The notes: generated by a model from the sequence alone, not told the origin. 64,000 nt of DNA from Rubeoparvulum massiliense (GCF_001049895.1 NZ_CVPE01000004.1:186001-250000); one strand, 5' to 3'. Positions 46,479 to 57,095 are shown, numbered from the stretch's first letter. Numbers and translations are program-made.

Positions 46479-46635
46479 CCACCCTCGGCCGGGTGACTAC
46501 TCTAATCCGTTAAATAAAACAGTTTAGTCGCCGTTCCCCCTTAAAGGGATTCAGCTATTGACCATAGGTGTTACCAGCACCTGCGGTCATTTTTAGGATA
46601 CGCATAATCCTTACTACTTATAACCTGCTATCTTC
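46464..46635 (-). ncRNA. antisense antitoxin RNA of type I system (copy 2)
   Basis: The facing promoter is kept: TTGTAA (46665-46670), 17 nt, TATAGT (46642-46647). The RNA body differs from copy 1 at many positions while the toxin part is identical. Its toxin partner is truncated, so it would be an orphan or could regulate copy 1 in trans. Confidence 0.55.
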
Positions 46636-46669
46636 ACCATTACTATATAATATTTGAGAATATTTTACA

Positions 46670-46795
46670 ACATCACTTCTCGCAGAAATCGGACATACTG
46701 ACGACGATACGACCAAGAACATTTATCTTCATGTGACTAAGCCCAGAAAGAAAGAGGCTTCCCAAAAGTTCAGTGAACTAATGAAGAGCCTCTAA
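46670..46795 (+). pseudogene. C-terminal fragment of a tyrosine recombinase (integrase)
   Basis: A 41-residue in-frame tail (LLAEIGHTDDDTTKNIYLHVT, then KKEASQKFSELMKSL) keeps the GH..-TT-Y pattern with the catalytic Tyr of phage-type integrases. The rest of the gene is missing; the fragment begins exactly where the duplicated toxin block ends. It is evidence of a former prophage or integrative element next to groEL. Confidence 0.8.
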
Positions 46796-46834
46796 CTTTA
46801 TATTGACCAATGTTACCTTTTTGTTACCTTTTGA

Positions 46835-46880
46835 CGCTCATTGATCCATAAACCCTTGTGATATCAAAGTTCTATGAGCG
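46835..46880 (-). terminator. hairpin after groEL
   Basis: On the minus strand CGCTCAT pairs with ATGAGCG around a loop containing AAGGGTTT. There is no strong T run, so it may be a weak terminator or part of an old attachment site. Confidence 0.45.
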
Positions 46881-46883
46881 ATA

Positions 46884-48518
<1,635 letters not shown>

Positions 48519-48616
48519 TTAAAACCCTCCTCATATGTAGTGGTTTTATTCTTTAAGAATCGGTACATGATACGTCATCGCGCTGAGTATGAACTACTCA
48601 GTAAAGACTACTCAGA

Positions 48617-48904
48617 CTACTCAACGATAGCCAAAATGTCACTTTCCCGAACGATTAAATACTCTTTATTGGCAACTTTCACTTCTGTGCCAGCATATTT
48701 AGAGTAGATTACAGTGTCACCTACTTTTACTTCTAATGGTACTCGATCATCTTCTACAAGATGACCAGAACCCACAGCAATAACTTTCCCTTCTTGAGGC
48801 TTCTCTTTTGCTGTATCTGGAAGTACGATTCCGCTAACTGTCTTTTCTTCTTTTTCCACGACCTCGATTACTACACGATCGCCTAATGGTTTTAACACGG
48901 TCAT
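48617..48904 (-). CDS. groS: 10-kDa co-chaperonin GroES
   Basis: The 95-residue lid of the chaperonin: [12 protein letters not shown] at the start, the mobile loop [18 protein letters not shown] near residues 18-35, and [29 protein letters not shown] at the end. AAGGAGGG is 5 nt before the ATG. It heads the groES-groEL operon, repressed by HrcA through the CIRCE element 30-56 nt upstream. Confidence 0.99.
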   Translation of the reverse strand: MTVLKPLGDRVVIEVVEKEEKTVSGIVLPDTAKEKPQEGKVIAVGSGHLVEDDRVPLEVKVGDTVIYSKYAGTEVKVANKEYLIVRESDILAIVE

Positions 48905-48933
48905 GCACCCTCCTTAATAATTGTAAGGAATTA

Positions 48934-48960
48934 TTAGCACTCTATCCAGTCGAGTGCTAA
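48934..48960. promoter_or_regulatory. CIRCE operator (HrcA site) of groESL
   Basis: TTAGCACTC and GAGTGCTAA are perfect halves separated by 9 nt, the exact consensus. It lies just downstream of the -10 box, within the transcribed leader. Confidence 0.97.
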
Positions 48961-48968
48961 CAATTCTT

Positions 48969-48997
48969 ATGATAGTCAGTTTAGCAACATTTTGCAA
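48969..48997 (-). promoter_or_regulatory. sigma-A promoter of groESL
   Basis: Minus-strand -35 TTGCAA (48992-48997) and -10 TATCAT (48969-48974) with a 17-nt spacer, directly upstream of CIRCE. Confidence 0.75.
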
Positions 48998-49040
48998 GCC
49001 CCTAATTGTAAAATTTTTCGTCATCGCCCTTTCATAACGT

Positions 49041-49076
49041 AAAAAGACCAGAAAAGTTTCATTTTCTTCTCTGGTC
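49041..49076 (-). terminator. terminator after tatC
   Basis: On the minus strand GACCAGAGAAG with its complement CTTTTCTGGTC (one bulge) is followed by TTTTT, placed between tatC and the groESL promoter. Confidence 0.85.
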
Positions 49077-49115
49077 ATGTACTTCCCAATTATTTATCTT
49101 GAGTGTTTTCCTATA

Positions 49116-49982
49116 TTATTTATCCTTTTGATCCTTATCAATATCGCTTTCATTTTCTACATTTGAAACCTCAGTGGCATTTGCTTCTACCACCTCAGCG
49201 CTAGCATCCTCTGACTCATCGCTCTCATCATCGTCCATATCGAATTCCTTCTTCCACTCTTCTTCCCGCTTCTCCATCTTCTTATAGGTATTGCCAGAAA
49301 AGAAGATACTGATTTCATACAGCAAGAGTAAAGGAATGGTGACCAATATTTCCGAAATAAATTCCGGCGGTGTGATCATGGCACCAATGACTACAAGGAA
49401 GAAGTAGGAGTATTTACGATATTTTCGCATGAGCTGCGGTGTAATAATATGCAGACGCGTTAAGAAGATCACCACAATGGGCATCTGAAATAACAAGCCG
49501 AAGGGTAAAACAATGTTAAACATAAAGCGGAAATACTCCGCTAAGCCGTAAACCTCCGTTACACCCATGGATTCAGAAATAATCTTCATGAATCGTACAA
49601 CCATGGGGAACAGGATGAAAAAGCCGAAAGAGATCCCTAACAGGAAAAGAAATGCTGCAGCAGGGATAAACTTTAAGGTCACCTTTCGTTCAGTGGGCTT
49701 AAGCCCAGGACTAACAAATTTCCAAACTTGATGTAAGAATACAGGGATGGTTATGATTAAGGAAATAATGAATGAGAACTGAATATACACCCTCAGACCA
49801 TCCGTCATCTTAAATACATTCAGTTGAACTGATTTTGCTGCAATTTCCTGCATGTAATTAACAACCGGCATTGCTATCAGAAAACCAATGATCATCGTGA
49901 TAAAGAAGACGACGAGGACGATGACAATCCGTTTTCTTAATTCACCAAGATGATCCCATAAACTCATGGCTTTATCTTCCAT
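49116..49982 (-). CDS. tatC: twin-arginine translocase subunit TatC with long acidic tail
   Basis: TatC recognises twin-arginine signal peptides and recruits TatA. The 288-residue protein has the family start (SLWDHLGELRKRIV), six helices, and FVSPGLKPTERK in the loop after helix 2. Helix 6 ends near residue 235, after which about 50 residues are highly charged (DDDESDESEDAS, then VENESDIDKDQKDK); most TatC proteins end soon after helix 6. The ATG at 49982 has GGGTGG about 8 nt upstream. No tatA gene lies next to it, unlike tatAy-tatCy in B. subtilis. It seems to be the second gene after moaB. Confidence 0.95.
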   Translation of the reverse strand: MEDKAMSLWDHLGELRKRIVIVLVVFFITMIIGFLIAMPVVNYMQEIAAKSVQLNVFKMTDGLRVYIQFSFIISLIITIPVFLHQVWKFVSPGLKPTERKVTLKFIPAAAFLFLLGISFGFFILFPMVVRFMKIISESMGVTEVYGLAEYFRFMFNIVLPFGLLFQMPIVVIFLTRLHIITPQLMRKYRKYSYFFLVVIGAMITPPEFISEILVTIPLLLLYEISIFFSGNTYKKMEKREEEWKKEFDMDDDESDESEDASAEVVEANATEVSNVENESDIDKDQKDK

Positions 49983-50026
49983 GCTCTCAACCACCCACTG
50001 TCTATCATTCGTTGTATATTTCTATC

Positions 50027-50554
50027 TTACCAGATTTCTTTATGCTCTTTTGCTAATTGTTCCCGATCTTCTTGTAAAACTTGCAAGGCGTGTAAAAGTT
50101 GGTCGTGAATTGCATGTAGACAGGTTAAGGCAGACTCAGGACTTCCGGGAAGATTGATGATTAAGCTATTCCCTCTGGTGCCTGCTAATCCACGGGTGAG
50201 CATCGCCCTTCGGCTAGTTTGTAATGCCATCCGACGCATCTCTTCTGCCATTCCTGGAATAAAACGATCAATCACTTGTCGTGTAGCTTCTGGGGTAACA
50301 TCATCACGACTTAAGCCAGTTCCCCCGGTTGTGATAATCAGATCAGCACGTTCTCGGTCGATCCATTGTATTAGTGTTTCCCGAATCGTTTCAATTTCAT
50401 CGGGAACACAGTCCTGAGAAATGGTACTATCCTTTAGACCATCATGTAGATTGAGACAATCATGTAGACAGGATATAATCTGAACCGCTGTGTCCGCTGG
50501 TTTCTTCCTCTGAAACACGGAATTGCTGACAGTGATAACCACTACCTTCCACAC
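50027..50554 (-). CDS. moaB: molybdenum cofactor biosynthesis protein MoaB/MogA-like
   Basis: A 175-residue MoCF-domain protein. The molybdopterin-binding motif reads ITTGGTGLSRDDVTPEAT near residue 75, and INLPGSPESAL near 135 completes the site. These enzymes adenylylate molybdopterin before metal insertion. The ATG has AGAGGGGG 6 nt upstream. Encoded just before tatC, which fits the export of molybdoenzymes by the Tat route, though neither moaC nor rex of the B. subtilis order is here. Confidence 0.93.
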   Translation of the reverse strand: MWKVVVITVSNSVFQRKKPADTAVQIISCLHDCLNLHDGLKDSTISQDCVPDEIETIRETLIQWIDRERADLIITTGGTGLSRDDVTPEATRQVIDRFIPGMAEEMRRMALQTSRRAMLTRGLAGTRGNSLIINLPGSPESALTCLHAIHDQLLHALQVLQEDREQLAKEHKEIW

Positions 50555-50651
50555 ATTCCGTACCCCCTCTTATGAACTCAATCCTATCATACAACAAAAA
50601 AATGTAACATTTGCTAGGCATTCAAGACAAATTATTGAACACCCATTCGGT

Positions 50652-51227
50652 CTAAACCCTTTGAGGGCCGCGATATACCCTCTCTTCGGTGATCAGCCAA
50701 TCATAGGTACAATCCTGTGGTTCTGTTGGAACCTGAACGACCACTTGACGTTGAAATGCCACAGCAACCCTGGGAATCTGGGGGGGGATTTGGGGGAGAA
50801 AACGGTCATAGTACCCCTTTCCATAACCCAATCTTCCACCCTGCTGATCAAAGGCCAGACCTGGCAAAAGAACCATGCCTAACCTCGTGATCTCGCTTGG
50901 CTTCACCCTTTCTGGTATCGGCTCAAGTATGCCATAGGATCCACCCTCACATTGACTCCAGAAATCAAGCTGATAAAAGCGGATATTCTCCCCTTCTACC
51001 CGCGGGACATGAACCTTCTTCCCCATTCCCCAAGCTTCTGCAAAGATCTCTGTGATATCCACCTCCGAACCAAACGGTATAAAGAGGGCGATCTCCTGTG
51101 CTGACTGAAACTGGGGTAACTGTAAAAATGTCTGAACGATGACCTTCGATGCTTCTGCCCGTTGGGTCAGAGGTAAGCCATCTCGTATCCCTTTCATCTC
51201 ACGACGAAGTGCCTTTTTTTCCTCCAC
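50652..51227 (-). CDS. 5-formyltetrahydrofolate cyclo-ligase
   Basis: This enzyme turns 5-formyl-THF into 5,10-methenyl-THF, recovering folate for one-carbon use in purine synthesis. The 191-residue protein has the start KKALRREMKGIRDG, FIPFGSEVDI near residue 53, and the signature LLPGLAFDQQGGRLGYGKGYYDRFL near residue 130, with the ATP site GYGKGYYDR. The GTG at 51227 is preceded by AAGGAGG at 7 nt. It is divergent from the ABC-F gene. Confidence 0.96.
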   Translation of the reverse strand: MEEKKALRREMKGIRDGLPLTQRAEASKVIVQTFLQLPQFQSAQEIALFIPFGSEVDITEIFAEAWGMGKKVHVPRVEGENIRFYQLDFWSQCEGGSYGILEPIPERVKPSEITRLGMVLLPGLAFDQQGGRLGYGKGYYDRFLPQIPPQIPRVAVAFQRQVVVQVPTEPQDCTYDWLITEERVYRGPQRV

Positions 51228-51296
51228 TCTATCCCCTCCTTCTCCCTTGTCTCACCTCATTATCTCATGTAAACTGAAAGCATTGAGGTGAACGAA

Positions 51297-53216
51297 ATGA
51301 TTCTCTTGCAGGCCAATGATATTTGTAAATCATTTATTCGCGAAGATATCTTAGATCATGTTTCTTTAACTATAAAAAGCACGGACAAGATTGGACTTGT
51401 TGGGATTAATGGCGCAGGTAAATCTACCCTACTTAAAATTATTGCAGGGGAACTCACTCCTGACAAGGGGGAGATTTTAAAACGTAAGGAAGTCACCATG
51501 GGATACCTTGCGCAAAATTCAGGCTTAGATAGTACCAAGAGCATCTGGGACGAAATGCTCAGCGTCTTTCAGGATGTCATCCAGATGGAACGGGAGCTCC
51601 GGGAGCTGGAACAAGCCATGGGAGAAGCCACCCTCCACCATGATGAGGATGCCTATCAGCTCCTCATGGATCGTTATGCCCAATTACAGCATCAGATGGA
51701 GGAAGCTGGAGGATATCGCTATGAAGCCACCATTCGCTCTATCCTCCATGGTATGCAATTTGCACAGATTCCTGTGGATACGCCCATCTCTGCATTAAGC
51801 GGCGGACAAAAGACACGTTTAGCATTGGCGAAGCTCCTCTGCCAACAGCCTGATCTGCTCATTCTGGATGAGCCCACCAACTACCTCGATGTGGAAACCT
51901 TGACCTGGCTCGAACAATTTCTCATTCAGTATCCCAGTGCGGTCTTGATCGTCTCCCATGACCGCTACTTTCTCGATAAGGTCGTACATGTGATCTATGA
52001 GTTAGATGGCAAACGGACCAAGCGGTACAATGGAAACTATTCACGCTACTTAGAACAGAAGCAGGCAGACCTAGAGCAATACAAACGACGCTACGAGGAA
52101 CAGCAGGCCTTTATTCAGCAAACATCCCAATTTATTCAGAAGAACATCGCCCGTGCCTCCACAACGAAAAGGGCACAGAGTCGACGTAAGGCCCTAGAAA
52201 AGCTTGAGATTCTCGAACGTCCACAGGATGGTTCATCCAAGACACATTTTCATTTTATGGCACAGCAAGAGAGTGGCTATGAGGTTCTACAGGTTCGTGA
52301 CCTTGCGATTCAGTTTGATGAAAAACTCCTCTTTCATGATGTGAATCTTGATCTCGTCAAGGGCGAACGTGTGGCCATCGTAGGGCCCAATGGGATTGGT
52401 AAATCATCATTTCTCAAAACCCTCATTGGCGAACTTCAGCCAAAGCAAGGATCCATCCGGATTGGCACCAAGGTGGAGATCGGGTACTATGCTCAAGAGC
52501 ATGAATTACTCCATTCCACCAAGAGTGTGATCAATGAGCTATGGGATGATTTCCCCATCCTCCAAGAGGTGGAGGTACGTACCATACTTGGTCAATTCCT
52601 CTTTCGTGGTGATGATGTATTGAAGCAGGTGTCTGCCTTAAGTGGTGGTGAGAAAGCACGCCTTGCCCTTGCGAAATTAATGTGTAAACAAGCCAATCTA
52701 CTCATACTAGATGAGCCGACCAACCACTTAGATATACCTAGCAAGGAGATCCTCGAGGATGCTTTAGCCGATTATCCTGGAACCATCCTCTTCGTCTCCC
52801 ATGACCGCTACTTTCTCAATAAACTATCCACCCGTACCTGTGAATTGCATCCAGAGGGACTCACTTCCTATCTGGGGAACTATGATTACTATCTGGAGAA
52901 GAAGCAAGACCTTCTCCTTGATCAGCCTCCAGCTCAGGTTCGTACCGCTCCAGAGGCCATTACAGAGTCCACCCTCAGCTATGAGGAGGAGAAAGAGCTA
53001 AAGCGCTTAAAACGACAGCGGGAACGGCGGATCGTCGAGCTCGAGGGTCTGATTGAAGTACAAGAACAGCAGATTAAAGAAATTGAAGAGGAGCTCTGCT
53101 TACCCGAGGTCTATCAGGATCATGTGGCTAGCGAGGAGCGACTGACACAGCTTAAAGAACTACGTGAGCAAATCGATGCATGGTATGAAGAATGGGAAGA
53201 GTTGCAAGGCGAATAG
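51297..53216 (+). CDS. ydiF: ABC-F family ATPase (YdiF-like)
   Basis: A 639-residue soluble protein with two ABC domains and no membrane part. Domain 1 has GINGAGKST near residue 37 and ALSGGQKTRLALAKLL; domain 2 has GPNGIGKSS near residue 362 and ALSGGEKARLALAKLM; both have LILDEPTN. The linker (YEEQQAFIQQTSQFIQKN) and a long C-terminal coiled coil (KELKRLKRQRERRIVELEGLIEVQ) are typical. ABC-F proteins act on ribosomes in translation control or antibiotic protection; YdiF-type members are housekeeping. The ATG at 51297 is preferred for the GAGGTG site. Confidence 0.94.
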   Translation: MILLQANDICKSFIREDILDHVSLTIKSTDKIGLVGINGAGKSTLLKIIAGELTPDKGEILKRKEVTMGYLAQNSGLDSTKSIWDEMLSVFQDVIQMERELRELEQAMGEATLHHDEDAYQLLMDRYAQLQHQMEEAGGYRYEATIRSILHGMQFAQIPVDTPISALSGGQKTRLALAKLLCQQPDLLILDEPTNYLDVETLTWLEQFLIQYPSAVLIVSHDRYFLDKVVHVIYELDGKRTKRYNGNYSRYLEQKQADLEQYKRRYEEQQAFIQQTSQFIQKNIARASTTKRAQSRRKALEKLEILERPQDGSSKTHFHFMAQQESGYEVLQVRDLAIQFDEKLLFHDVNLDLVKGERVAIVGPNGIGKSSFLKTLIGELQPKQGSIRIGTKVEIGYYAQEHELLHSTKSVINELWDDFPILQEVEVRTILGQFLFRGDDVLKQVSALSGGEKARLALAKLMCKQANLLILDEPTNHLDIPSKEILEDALADYPGTILFVSHDRYFLNKLSTRTCELHPEGLTSYLGNYDYYLEKKQDLLLDQPPAQVRTAPEAITESTLSYEEEKELKRLKRQRERRIVELEGLIEVQEQQIKEIEEELCLPEVYQDHVASEERLTQLKELREQIDAWYEEWEELQGE

Positions 53217-53234
53217 CCACGCAACTCTTTCTTT
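53199..53234 (+). terminator. terminator overlapping the end of the ABC-F gene
   Basis: GAGTTGC and GCAACTC (53,199-53,205 and 53,221-53,227) form a stem around the stop codon, followed by TTTCTTT. Confidence 0.65.
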
Positions 53235-55443
53235 ATTCCTGAAAGTGTCGCACTTGCTGCATCTCCAGCTTCATGATCAAGAGGGGAACCACAGCATAGA
53301 GGAGCATAATGGCTGCAGCAACGATGCCAGAGTCATTAAAGATGAGTGCTACGATGGATGCCACTAATACTGATGTAATGCCTCTCCCCCCTACCGGACT
53401 CTGTTCATGAAGGGAGTGCCACCATTTCGTCTGTTGATAAATGGAGAAAAACAACAGAATAAACAACGAAACAATAAAGAGCTTACTCCACATGGAAATT
53501 TGAATGAGGCGCCAATTCATCTGCCATTTTCGTTGAATGATCTCCCATAGATATGCGGAATCACCAGCTAAGATCTTCTCCAGAGTACGACCGATATGGG
53601 TCTGTCCACTACTTCCTCCCCAGAGATTACTTAGGGCAAATAGGAGAATGAGGAACAAACCTGTCCCACTGATGAGCATGATTCCTTTCCAGTTCATCGG
53701 CAGCCTTGGTACGTACCAGAGCGTAAAGCTAAATCCTAGCAAGGCGGTGATCGCTCCGCCTGCATTGCTCCCACCCATGGGTAGTGCAAGATAGATGAAA
53801 ATCGCCAAAGCAATACATACAATGAACCCGAAAAGCCACCGGTTTCCTCGTTTCGTAAGAGGATAATACTTTTGTATCGAGGTTGTCATTAACAAAATCG
53901 TCGTCCCAACCAGCAGTCCCATGTATTCATTGCCTAAGCCATAAAAGCGTGCACCAATGATGGGATCATAGCTGAAAACAGAGCGATAGATCAAACTCGG
54001 TGTAAAAAGAGCGATGATGAGTAAGGAGAGCAGGCTATAGCTAGCCAGTATCATAAACCGAGTAGTAAGGGATTTACGTACTAGTAGCCAGCCTACACCG
54101 CTGGCAAAAAGGAAATACACCAGGATCATCACTCTTGGCGGTATATATTGTATCCAAATTGCATCCAGTAAAAAGAAGCTAGGGAGTAGTAAGGTTGCCC
54201 ATAGCATGCTTTGACAGAGTCGATATTGTCCAGTTGTAAGGGAGATACGCTGCCACATCACAAGCAGGGTGAGTAATAAAATGAGGATCACGATGAAAAT
54301 ATAACTAGAGAGCACAGGAGAACGCTTCTCATAGATGGTCTGTGCTAACTGTAGGTCAGCATACCAGCGCTCCTTATCATAATGTGGTAAAAGCTCTACG
54401 GGATGACCTGTCATCTCTTGGGGAACAGGTAATTGAAGATGCTGAAGAATGGTCGCCGTAAGATCTGTATGGAGGATAATGCCTGGCTGCCTTGTGGAGG
54501 GGGAGCTTAGCACCCCACCATCCCCTCTATGCCAGATCTGTAAAGGAGCAAGACTAGGTGCACTTTGACTTGCAGGAGCGAATAGCATCACCAGCTCCTG
54601 CTCTGTTCTGGTGTTATTCAACCATTGGAGGAAGTAACTTAACTCACGAAGTGTTTGCTCCTGCAAAGACTCATAACGCTGGCTATCTAGGCGTTCTTCC
54701 CATTTTTTCAAGCGTAGCCAATCCCCCAGTTGGAACACTGTGAGGCCCCATTGTGAGCGCTCCGTTCTGTATCGGTCTTGGAGATATGAATAATTGGTAC
54801 GCCAGCTACCAGGCCAGCTAGAATCGTATAGCAAGCTGACATCAGTCACATTGCCAAATGCAGTCATGCCATCCTCCGTCATGGTGATAAGGGGTGCATA
54901 GCGAATTCGCTTCATCCCTTCATCAAAATTACCATAGACAGCGATTCGTGCTCCATGCTGCTGCAATGTGGAACCAAGCAAGCCCGGGCGTGCTGAAATA
55001 CTACGCTCAGCATTCTTCCTCTGCAATGCGCGAATGCCTGAGGAAAAAATCGCCCCTTCCTGTTTTTGGCCTAAGATCTGAAGCTGTAGTTGTTCTGATG
55101 TTATCCCCAGATCATCCACAATCTCATCAGTCTGATAATGCTCAGAATAATAGGGGGCAGGAGCATAGGCACGCTTCCCTGCACCAATACCTAAATAGAC
55201 ACTGCTAGCTTCATAGCCCTGTGCAGTTCGAAGATTAACACCAGCAACTTGACTACGCTCCTGTAGCTGCAGTGGGAATCTTTGCTGCAGTTGCTGCCAC
55301 TGTGTCAAGCTTAACCCATCCACTAAGAGGAGGACCACATGGGGGGCTGCATTGGTCTGTGCCAGCACAGCGTTTTTTGTTTCGAACCCGAGCAAGGTAA
55401 TGAATATACATATCCATAGGATGATGTGCTGAGCACGTCGCAA
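53233..55443 (-). CDS. large membrane protein with extracellular alkaline phosphatase-like domain, function unknown
   Basis: A protein of about 736 residues. After a signal or anchor helix (HIILWICIFITLLGFE) comes an outside domain starting PHVVLLLVDGLSLTQW, the metal-site pattern of the alkaline phosphatase superfamily; it continues with a GYEASSVYLGIGAGKR stretch and ends near residue 355. About ten membrane helices follow (residues 370-735), including DPIIGARFYGLGNEYMGLLVGTT and LPMGGSNAGGAITALLGF. The TTG at 55443 is preferred because GGAGGG lies 8 nt upstream; the ATG at 55458 abuts its own site. It is not named; similar Firmicutes proteins exist. Confidence 0.8.
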   Translation of the reverse strand: MRRAQHIILWICIFITLLGFETKNAVLAQTNAAPHVVLLLVDGLSLTQWQQLQQRFPLQLQERSQVAGVNLRTAQGYEASSVYLGIGAGKRAYAPAPYYSEHYQTDEIVDDLGITSEQLQLQILGQKQEGAIFSSGIRALQRKNAERSISARPGLLGSTLQQHGARIAVYGNFDEGMKRIRYAPLITMTEDGMTAFGNVTDVSLLYDSSWPGSWRTNYSYLQDRYRTERSQWGLTVFQLGDWLRLKKWEERLDSQRYESLQEQTLRELSYFLQWLNNTRTEQELVMLFAPASQSAPSLAPLQIWHRGDGGVLSSPSTRQPGIILHTDLTATILQHLQLPVPQEMTGHPVELLPHYDKERWYADLQLAQTIYEKRSPVLSSYIFIVILILLLTLLVMWQRISLTTGQYRLCQSMLWATLLLPSFFLLDAIWIQYIPPRVMILVYFLFASGVGWLLVRKSLTTRFMILASYSLLSLLIIALFTPSLIYRSVFSYDPIIGARFYGLGNEYMGLLVGTTILLMTTSIQKYYPLTKRGNRWLFGFIVCIALAIFIYLALPMGGSNAGGAITALLGFSFTLWYVPRLPMNWKGIMLISGTGLFLILLFALSNLWGGSSGQTHIGRTLEKILAGDSAYLWEIIQRKWQMNWRLIQISMWSKLFIVSLFILLFFSIYQQTKWWHSLHEQSPVGGRGITSVLVASIVALIFNDSGIVAAAIMLLYAVVPLLIMKLEMQQVRHFQE

Positions 55444-55480
55444 TTGGAATCCCTCCATCTCCTACATAGGGTGGCACCAC

Positions 55481-55575
55481 TGTGAATAAAACATACATTT
55501 ATCCACAAAAATCATGGAGAGAAAAACGAGATATACACAGAAAAGGAAGGGGTTATCCACAGATTTTGTGGATAA
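55481..55575. promoter_or_regulatory. cluster of four DnaA boxes between tsaD and the membrane protein gene
   Basis: Four matches to TTATNCACA occur within 95 bp: 55,481-55,489 (minus), 55,499-55,507 (plus), 55,553-55,561 (plus) and 55,567-55,575 (minus). The last two form the arms of a palindrome. In B. subtilis a DnaA-box cluster is known next to gcp (tsaD), one of several that titrate DnaA outside oriC, so the position is conserved. Confidence 0.8.
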
Positions 55576-55584
55576 CCCCTTCCT
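55544..55584. terminator. 18-bp palindrome after tsaD
   Basis: A perfect 18-bp stem (AGGAAGGGGTTATCCACA and complement) with a 5-nt loop, followed by TTTT on the minus strand. It can serve as the tsaD operon terminator as well as a double DnaA site. Confidence 0.7.
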
Positions 55585-55599
55585 GAGTCTGTTAGTAAC

Positions 55600-56616
55600 T
55601 TAGAGCTTTTCTACAGGTAGGAGTAATTGAGGAATGGCATTAATGTCATAAGAAGAGAATTCTCCCCGTTCATAGCTGATCGTACCTGCTGCAGCAATCA
55701 TGGCACCATTATCGGTGCAAAGAGCAATCGGTGGCGCCAGCAGCTCTAGATCACGTTGTGACGCTTCAGCTTCAAGACGCTTGCGCAGGCCTTGATTGGC
55801 AGCTACACCTCCTGCTAACACCAACTGGTGAACCTGATATTGGTCCACTGCGCGCATGGCCTTCGTTACAAGAACATCCACCACCGCATCCTGGAAGCTG
55901 GCTGCTAGTACAGGGACATCCACTTCATCACCGCGCTGCTTCGCATTGTGCAGGTGGTTAATCACAGCAGACTTCAAGCCACTAAAGCTAAAGTCGTAGG
56001 AATCTGCTTCTAGCCAGGCACGGGGAAAGTGAATCAACGGTTCTGCCTGTTGAGCAAGCCGATCAATTTTCGGACCTCCCGGATAGGTAAGCTGCAACGA
56101 CCTTGCTACTTTATCATACGCCTCACCTGCAGCATCATCTCTCGTCTGTCCCAAAAGACGGTAGACACCATGCTCTGGCATATAGAGGAGCTCTGTATGG
56201 CCTCCCGAAACAACAAGTGCGATAAGGGGGAATTGCATTTCTTTCACAAGCCGATTGGCATAGATGTGACCAGCGATATGATGAACACCAATCAAGGGCC
56301 TTCCATGGGCAAAAGCTAAGGTCTTCGCTGCAGTTAGACCGACAAGCAACGAGCCCACGAGACCCGGACCCTGTGTCACAGCAACAGCATCCATCTCATC
56401 GATGCTTTTTCCTGCCTCTCTTAAGGCGCGTTCAATCACCCATGTAATATTCCCTACATGATGGCGGGAAGCCACCTCAGGCACCACACCACCAAATCGC
56501 TCATGAATGGCAATTTGGGAGTGAATGATATTAGAACAGATCTCTCTTCCATCCTTGACCACTGCAGCAGCAGTCTCATCACAGCTGGTTTCGATTCCTA
56601 AAATGAAACGGCTCAT
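55600..56616 (-). CDS. tsaD: tRNA N6-adenosine threonylcarbamoyltransferase TsaD (Gcp)
   Basis: TsaD transfers threonylcarbamoyl to A37 of ANN-decoding tRNAs, with TsaB and TsaE. The 338-residue ASKHA-fold protein begins [16 protein letters not shown], has the metal-binding HxxxH in [14 protein letters not shown] near residue 110, and the [13 protein letters not shown] motif near residue 272. Its ATG overlaps rimI by 4 nt. The tsaE-tsaB-rimI-tsaD order is the standard operon. Confidence 0.98.
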   Translation of the reverse strand: MSRFILGIETSCDETAAAVVKDGREICSNIIHSQIAIHERFGGVVPEVASRHHVGNITWVIERALREAGKSIDEMDAVAVTQGPGLVGSLLVGLTAAKTLAFAHGRPLIGVHHIAGHIYANRLVKEMQFPLIALVVSGGHTELLYMPEHGVYRLLGQTRDDAAGEAYDKVARSLQLTYPGGPKIDRLAQQAEPLIHFPRAWLEADSYDFSFSGLKSAVINHLHNAKQRGDEVDVPVLAASFQDAVVDVLVTKAMRAVDQYQVHQLVLAGGVAANQGLRKRLEAEASQRDLELLAPPIALCTDNGAMIAAAGTISYERGEFSSYDINAIPQLLLPVEKL

Positions 56617-57095
56617 TCTTCTTCACTCATTTCTTGTCGCAATTGATCCTCAAGATTAGCCCACATAATCAACGCATCCTCACCATTATCCTCATAATAA
56701 TGCTTACGAACCCCATAGGATTCGAATCCCATTTTTGTATAGAGGCGCTGAGCGATCTGGTTGGAGAGACGAACCTCCAAGGTCATTCTTCGTGCCCCTC
56801 TCATATATGCATAGGCCATCATCTGAACAAGGAGATGGTAGCCTAGCTTCTTGCCACGAAAGTCAGGATGGATAGCGATATTGGTTACATGAGCCTCATC
56901 AATAATCACCCACATCCCACCGTAGCCAACAACCTGATCATCCACTGTAATCACAGTGTAAAAGGCGAGAGGATTCCCGGTTAGCTCTTGGTAGAATGCC
57001 TCCTTACTCCACGGTGTAGTAAAGGAAAGGGTCTCCACCTGATGCACCGCATCAATATCTTCCACCTGCATGGGACGAATCTGAAATTGACTCAT
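56613..57095 (-). CDS. rimI: ribosomal protein S18-alanine N-acetyltransferase RimI-like
   Basis: A 160-residue GNAT acetyltransferase. The acetyl-CoA loop lies in [14 protein letters not shown] near residue 80, and [22 protein letters not shown] is the RimI-like C-terminal motif. It is translated with tsaB and tsaD through 4-nt overlaps on both sides. Confidence 0.94.
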   Translation of the reverse strand: MSQFQIRPMQVEDIDAVHQVETLSFTTPWSKEAFYQELTGNPLAFYTVITVDDQVVGYGGMWVIIDEAHVTNIAIHPDFRGKKLGYHLLVQMMAYAYMRGARRMTLEVRLSNQIAQRLYTKMGFESYGVRKHYYEDNGEDALIMWANLEDQLRQEMSEEE

